A stretch of DNA of 64,000 nucleotides, taken from positions 186,001-250,000 of the forward strand of contig WGNF01000002.1 in assembly GCA_016124615.1 (NCBI GenBank), given 5' to 3'. The notes beneath the pieces are model-generated. The model did no database searches. It saw nothing but the letters and a program-made list of their open reading frames with translations, and was not told the DNA's origin. The DNA comes from Paracoccaceae bacterium. GTDB lineage: Bacteria; Pseudomonadota; Alphaproteobacteria; Rhodobacterales; Rhodobacteraceae. The first letter of the stretch is position 1; each line of letters opens with the position of its first letter. The position numbers and the translations under genes are program-made. This document shows, piece by piece, positions 60,634 to 64,000 of the stretch.

Positions 60634-62673
60634 TCAGCGCAGCCGGATCGACACGCCCGCCGACCGGCCCTGCCCGTCGATCACCGACAGGGTCACGAAC
60701 CCCGGCCCCGGCATCGGCAGCACCTCTTGCCGGTCATGCGAGGCGAGGGCAACGGGCAGCCCGTCGGCCAGCCAGGTGAAGGGCGCCACGCCGTTCTGAA
60801 CGCGCACCAGCAGGTCGCCGCCGGTCAGTTCCACCACGGCCCCGTCGGGCGGGAAGGCGACCGAGGGCGCATCGGGCGCGGGCAGGAAGGCCGCCTGCCG
60901 ACTGCGGAACCGTTGCAAGGGCGGCGGCAGTTCCGCATTCGACACGGTCAGCGTCGCGGGTGGCGGCGGCCCCTGCGGGTCCAGCGCGGGTTTCAGCCGC
61001 GCGAACGCCTGAAACAGCACCGGCGCCGCCAGTTCGCCGCCAAAAGCGCCCGGCACCGGCGTGCCATCGGCATGGCCCATCCAGACCCCGATCACGTCCG
61101 ATCCGTCGAAGCCGACTGCCCAGGCATCGCGGTGGCCGTAGCTGGTGCCGGTCTTGTAGGCCAGCCGGTTCGACGGTTGCCCCGGCGGCGGCGCGAGACC
61201 GGCGAGAATGTCCCCGACCTCCCATGCCGCCACGGCCGACATCACCCGTTGCCCCTCGGGTCGCTTCGCGCCCTGTTCCACCGTCAGCGGCATCGCCACG
61301 CCGCCGCGCGCGATGGCGGCGTAAAGCTGCACGAGGTCTTGCAAATCGACCCCGACACCGCCCAAAGCCACCGCCAGCCCCGGTTGGCCGCCCGGCACCA
61401 CGGCGCGAACACCCGCACGCGACAGCCCAGCCATCAGGTTCGCCGGGCCGATCGCGTCAGTCAGCATCACCGCCGGGATGTTCAGCGACAGTTGCAGCGC
61501 CTCGCGCAGCCGGATCGTGCCGCGATACTGGTGGTCGAAGTTCTGCGGCGCGTAGCCGTTGAAGTTCACCGGCTTGTCGTCGATCAGCGTTTCGGGATGG
61601 GCCAGCCCCTCGTCGAAGGCCAGCCCGTAAATCAGCGGCTTCAGGGTCGACCCGGGCGAACGCAGCGCCTGCGTCATGTCGACAAAGCCCTGCCGGTGGT
61701 CGGCCTCGTAGGCGGCCGACCCGACTTCGGCAAGGATCTCGCCCGACCGGTGATCGGCCACGACGATGGCCACCTGCAACCGCTCGCCCCCCTGCGCCAC
61801 GGCGTCGGCGGCGAGGGATTCCAGCTTGGCCTGCAGGTCGGCGTCGATCGTGGTGCGGTGGATGATCTGGTCGGGTGCCGCGGCGCGCAGCCGGTCGGTC
61901 AGGTGCGGGGCAAGGTCGGGGAAGGGCTGGCGGATGGTCGGAACAGGCTCTGTTGCAGCGGATTTCGCCTGTGCGGGAGTCAGGGCGCCTTCCGTCACCA
62001 GCCGGTTCAACACCCGGAGGCGCGCTGCCCGCGCGGCGTCCGCGTCACGGTCGGGGCGGCGGGTTTCCGGTGATTGCGGCAGCGCGACCAACAGCGCGGC
62101 CTCGGCTGTGGTCAGCCGCCGCGGCTCTTTGCCGAAGTAGGTCAGCGTTGCCGCCCGCACCCCTTCCAGATTGCCGCCAAAGGGCGCGATCTGCAGGTAG
62201 AGAGACAGAATCTGCGCTTTCGACAGCCGCCGTTCCAGCGCCAGAGCCAGCCTGATCTGGCGGATCTTGCCTGTCACGTGCCCGGTGCCGCTATCCTCCA
62301 ACAGCCGGGCGACCTGCATGGTCAGGGTCGATCCACCCGATACCACATGGCCATGCGTGATCGCCTGCCCCGCCGCGCGCAGCAGCGCCCAGGGGTCGAC
62401 ACCGTCGTGGCTGTAAAACCGCCCGTCTTCATAGGCGATCAGCATCTTCAGATAGGCGGGGTCCACCCGCGACGGATCCACCCCCGGTCGCCAGATGCCG
62501 TTTTCCACCGTGAAGGCCCGCAACAGGCGGCCATCGCGGGCCAGCATCTCGACCGACACGGGCGGGTCGAGCGGCGGGATCACCGTCGCATCGACCCAGG
62601 CGTCGAACCCCGCGCGCCCCATCCCCGCCAGCCACAGCGCCAGCGCCGCGCCAAGGAACCAGCGCGCCCTCAC
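60634..62673 (-). CDS. pbpC: Penicillin-binding protein 1C
   Basis: Bifunctional peptidoglycan glycosyltransferase-transpeptidase at the inner membrane, 679 residues. An N-terminal anchor (about 4-22) is followed by a GT51 domain with catalytic Glu82 (AYEDGRFYSHDGVDPW) and GGSTLTMQVARL. The transpeptidase has Ser342-T-L-Lys345 (SPGSTLKPLIYG), SLN, and Lys507-T-G-T-S. A C-terminal PBP1C domain completes it. The start is GTG 62673, overlapping the stop of the alpha-2-macroglobulin gene (GTGA). This pairing of pbpC with a bacterial alpha-2-macroglobulin is conserved widely. Confidence 0.96.
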   Translation of the reverse strand: MRARWFLGAALALWLAGMGRAGFDAWVDATVIPPLDPPVSVEMLARDGRLLRAFTVENGIWRPGVDPSRVDPAYLKMLIAYEDGRFYSHDGVDPWALLRAAGQAITHGHVVSGGSTLTMQVARLLEDSGTGHVTGKIRQIRLALALERRLSKAQILSLYLQIAPFGGNLEGVRAATLTYFGKEPRRLTTAEAALLVALPQSPETRRPDRDADAARAARLRVLNRLVTEGALTPAQAKSAATEPVPTIRQPFPDLAPHLTDRLRAAAPDQIIHRTTIDADLQAKLESLAADAVAQGGERLQVAIVVADHRSGEILAEVGSAAYEADHRQGFVDMTQALRSPGSTLKPLIYGLAFDEGLAHPETLIDDKPVNFNGYAPQNFDHQYRGTIRLREALQLSLNIPAVMLTDAIGPANLMAGLSRAGVRAVVPGGQPGLAVALGGVGVDLQDLVQLYAAIARGGVAMPLTVEQGAKRPEGQRVMSAVAAWEVGDILAGLAPPPGQPSNRLAYKTGTSYGHRDAWAVGFDGSDVIGVWMGHADGTPVPGAFGGELAAPVLFQAFARLKPALDPQGPPPPATLTVSNAELPPPLQRFRSRQAAFLPAPDAPSVAFPPDGAVVELTGGDLLVRVQNGVAPFTWLADGLPVALASHDRQEVLPMPGPGFVTLSVIDGQGRSAGVSIRLR

Positions 62674-64000
62674 GGCGTGACCGTCACCGTGCCCGTGTCG
62701 CCGTGGGCGCGGATGTCGGGGCGGTACATGTCTTCGACGCTGGCCGCCGGGTGGTGGAACGTGCCGGGCGAGATCGCGCGGACCACATAGGCCAGCGTGA
62801 ACGGATCGGCCCCGTCGCGGTCCACCTGCGTCAGGAACCGGTCTTGCCGGAACTCTGTATGGGCGACGTCGGTAGTCGCATCCAGCCAGTCGAAGGCACT
62901 GATGTCGCCCGAGGAAAGCAGGTTCGGGTCGTCGATCTCGAACCCGGCGGGCAGCGGATCGCTGACCATCAGACGCGCCTCGCCATTGCCGAAGGGCGTG
63001 ACCTCCAGCACCGTCACCAGCCGCGTTCCGGCCTTCACAGTGTCGATTTTGGCCGGTTGGCCATCCATCGTGTAGTAGCTACGCTTGATCGCATAGCCGG
63101 TGCCGCCCGCCGGTTCCGGCTTGATCGGCACGCCGTAGGTGGCCACGGTCAGCGTGGCCGAGGCGGTCGAGCCGTTGTGGATGTCAAGCCCGGCGCCAAC
63201 CGTCTGATCCTCCATCACCTTCACCAGCGGCCCGGTAACGGGGGCGCCGTTGACGGTAAAGCCTTCGGCGCCGGGCCGGTCGATCAGCGCATGGGTGGCG
63301 AGCAGGGTCCAGGTTTCTTCCTGCGTCGACATCTCGTTGGCTCCGGCCGCCGCGGCGACCCGGTCCGACAGTGCCGCGGCATTCACCGCCGTGCTGCCCG
63401 CTTCGGTCGCCAGCGCCAGCACCGCCGCGGCATCGCGCCGGTTGGTGCCGTAGTCGGCGCGCAGCACCTGCGGCCCGTCGGCGCCCAGATGCGCCAGCAT
63501 CTGCCGCCCGGCCTGCCGGAACATCGCATCCGCCCGCGTCTGGTCGCCGTAAGCCGCCAGCGCCGCGCCCAGTTGCGCCGAGGCGATCGGCGTGTCGAAG
63601 GCCGTGGCCTTCACATCGGCGTAGTAGCGCAGATCGCCCACGGCCGCCGCGCCCTCACGCGCCAGCACCATCAGCGAATAGGCCATCGCGCCGCCGTCCT
63701 TGTCGAAATCGGGCGCGGCGTTGACCTGATTGCGCAGGTTGTCCAGCGCCATGCGGAAGGCCTGACCGGGCACTTTGAAGCCCTGCGCGCGTGCCCGGCT
63801 GAGGAAGTCGGTCACATAGGCATCCAGCCACATGTCGCCCGAATCCGGCCCCCAAAGGCCGAACGACCCGGTATCGGACTGGTTGGTCAGGATCGCCGTG
63901 ATCGCCTGATCCACCCGCTCTTTCAGGTGGTCGCGGGTGCCAAGGCCCATCGCGGTGGCCACATCCTCGAAGTAGAGCAGCGGCATTGCCTTCGAGGTCA
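62670..64000 (-). CDS. Bacterial alpha-2-macroglobulin (YfhM-type), C-terminal part, cut by right window edge
   Basis: The C-terminal ~442 residues of a large periplasmic protease-trapping protein paired with PbpC. Visible parts are helical alpha-alpha barrel repeats (QSDTGSFGLWGPDSGDMWLD, YVTDFLSRARAQGFKVP) followed by beta-rich macroglobulin and receptor-like domains ending in DMYRPDIRAHGDTGTVTVTP. The coding frame runs through the edge at 64000, so the N-terminal domains, bait region and any thioester site are outside. The ATG inside the fragment is not the true start. In E. coli the partner protein is proposed to guard the periplasm when PbpC repairs the wall. Confidence 0.92.
   Translation of the reverse strand, partial: TSKAMPLLYFEDVATAMGLGTRDHLKERVDQAITAILTNQSDTGSFGLWGPDSGDMWLDAYVTDFLSRARAQGFKVPGQAFRMALDNLRNQVNAAPDFDKDGGAMAYSLMVLAREGAAAVGDLRYYADVKATAFDTPIASAQLGAALAAYGDQTRADAMFRQAGRQMLAHLGADGPQVLRADYGTNRRDAAAVLALATEAGSTAVNAAALSDRVAAAAGANEMSTQEETWTLLATHALIDRPGAEGFTVNGAPVTGPLVKVMEDQTVGAGLDIHNGSTASATLTVATYGVPIKPEPAGGTGYAIKRSYYTMDGQPAKIDTVKAGTRLVTVLEVTPFGNGEARLMVSDPLPAGFEIDDPNLLSSGDISAFDWLDATTDVAHTEFRQDRFLTQVDRDGADPFTLAYVVRAISPGTFHHPAASVEDMYRPDIRAHGDTGTVTVTP

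Noticed and set aside
1..64000. CRISPR arrays, insertion sequences, prophage genes, restriction-modification or other defence systems
   Set aside because: No regularly spaced repeats, transposase, integrase, capsid, nuclease or methyltransferase genes were recognisable; the genes are metabolic, transport and housekeeping.

Overview
This window is high-GC chromosomal DNA from an alphaproteobacterium, most likely Rhodobacteraceae. The evidence is the order tsaD-gpsA-YciI-EVE facing hemD-mitofilin-hemY, many ATGA/TGATG/GTGA gene overlaps, a TAXI-type TRAP transporter with DUF1850, and several CUT1 sugar ABC transporters. About 55 protein genes and one tRNA-Thr gene fill nearly all of it. The only stretch above 300 bases without a convincing gene is around 10529-11215. 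I saw no phage, insertion sequence, CRISPR array or rRNA.

Layout. 1-3110 (-): a sulfatase cut by the left edge behind two poorly recognised proteins. 3358-10283: DUF2853, then a housekeeping block (EVE, YciI, GpsA, TsaD on minus; HemD, mitofilin-like, HemY on plus). 10453-10528: tRNA-Thr(CGU). 10994-14080: small polysaccharide locus (ExoY-like sugar transferase, GDP-fucose synthase, GDP-mannose dehydratase). 14280-15182: polyphosphate kinase 2. 15192-24865 (-): GntR regulator, complete Opp/Dpp peptide transporter, gamma-glutamyltransferase-like enzyme and amidase. 25061-30483 (-): amino-sugar operon (BadF-type kinase, GntR/UTRA regulator, SIS deaminase, NagA) followed by a D-aminopeptidase. 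30648-36780 (+): MurQ, a CUT1 sugar transporter and a Gfo/Idh/MocA oxidoreductase. 36787-50800: IclR-controlled galactoside locus. 50810-54728: PAP2 phosphatase, Lrp regulator, ectoine-hydrolase-like protein and class III aminotransferase. 54867-59554: TAXI TRAP transporter, DUF1850 and LhgO. 59602-60633: hemE. 60634-64000 (-): PbpC and the C-terminal part of a bacterial alpha-2-macroglobulin.

How the genes work together. The clearest system is galactoside use. A CUT1 transporter imports the sugar, alpha- and beta-galactosidases release galactose, and the De Ley-Doudoroff steps (dehydrogenase, lactonase, dehydratase, KDGal kinase, KDPGal aldolase) convert it to pyruvate and glyceraldehyde 3-phosphate, under a divergent IclR regulator. 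The second system, 15192-36780, reads as peptidoglycan scavenging. One half handles MurNAc/GlcNAc (transporter, kinase, MurQ, NagA, deaminase). The other half handles D-amino-acid or gamma-glutamyl peptides (transporter, GGT, D-aminopeptidase, amidase). The two halves meet at a divergent promoter carrying a mirrored pair of 19-bp elements. This combined role is my inference; the individual families are well supported.
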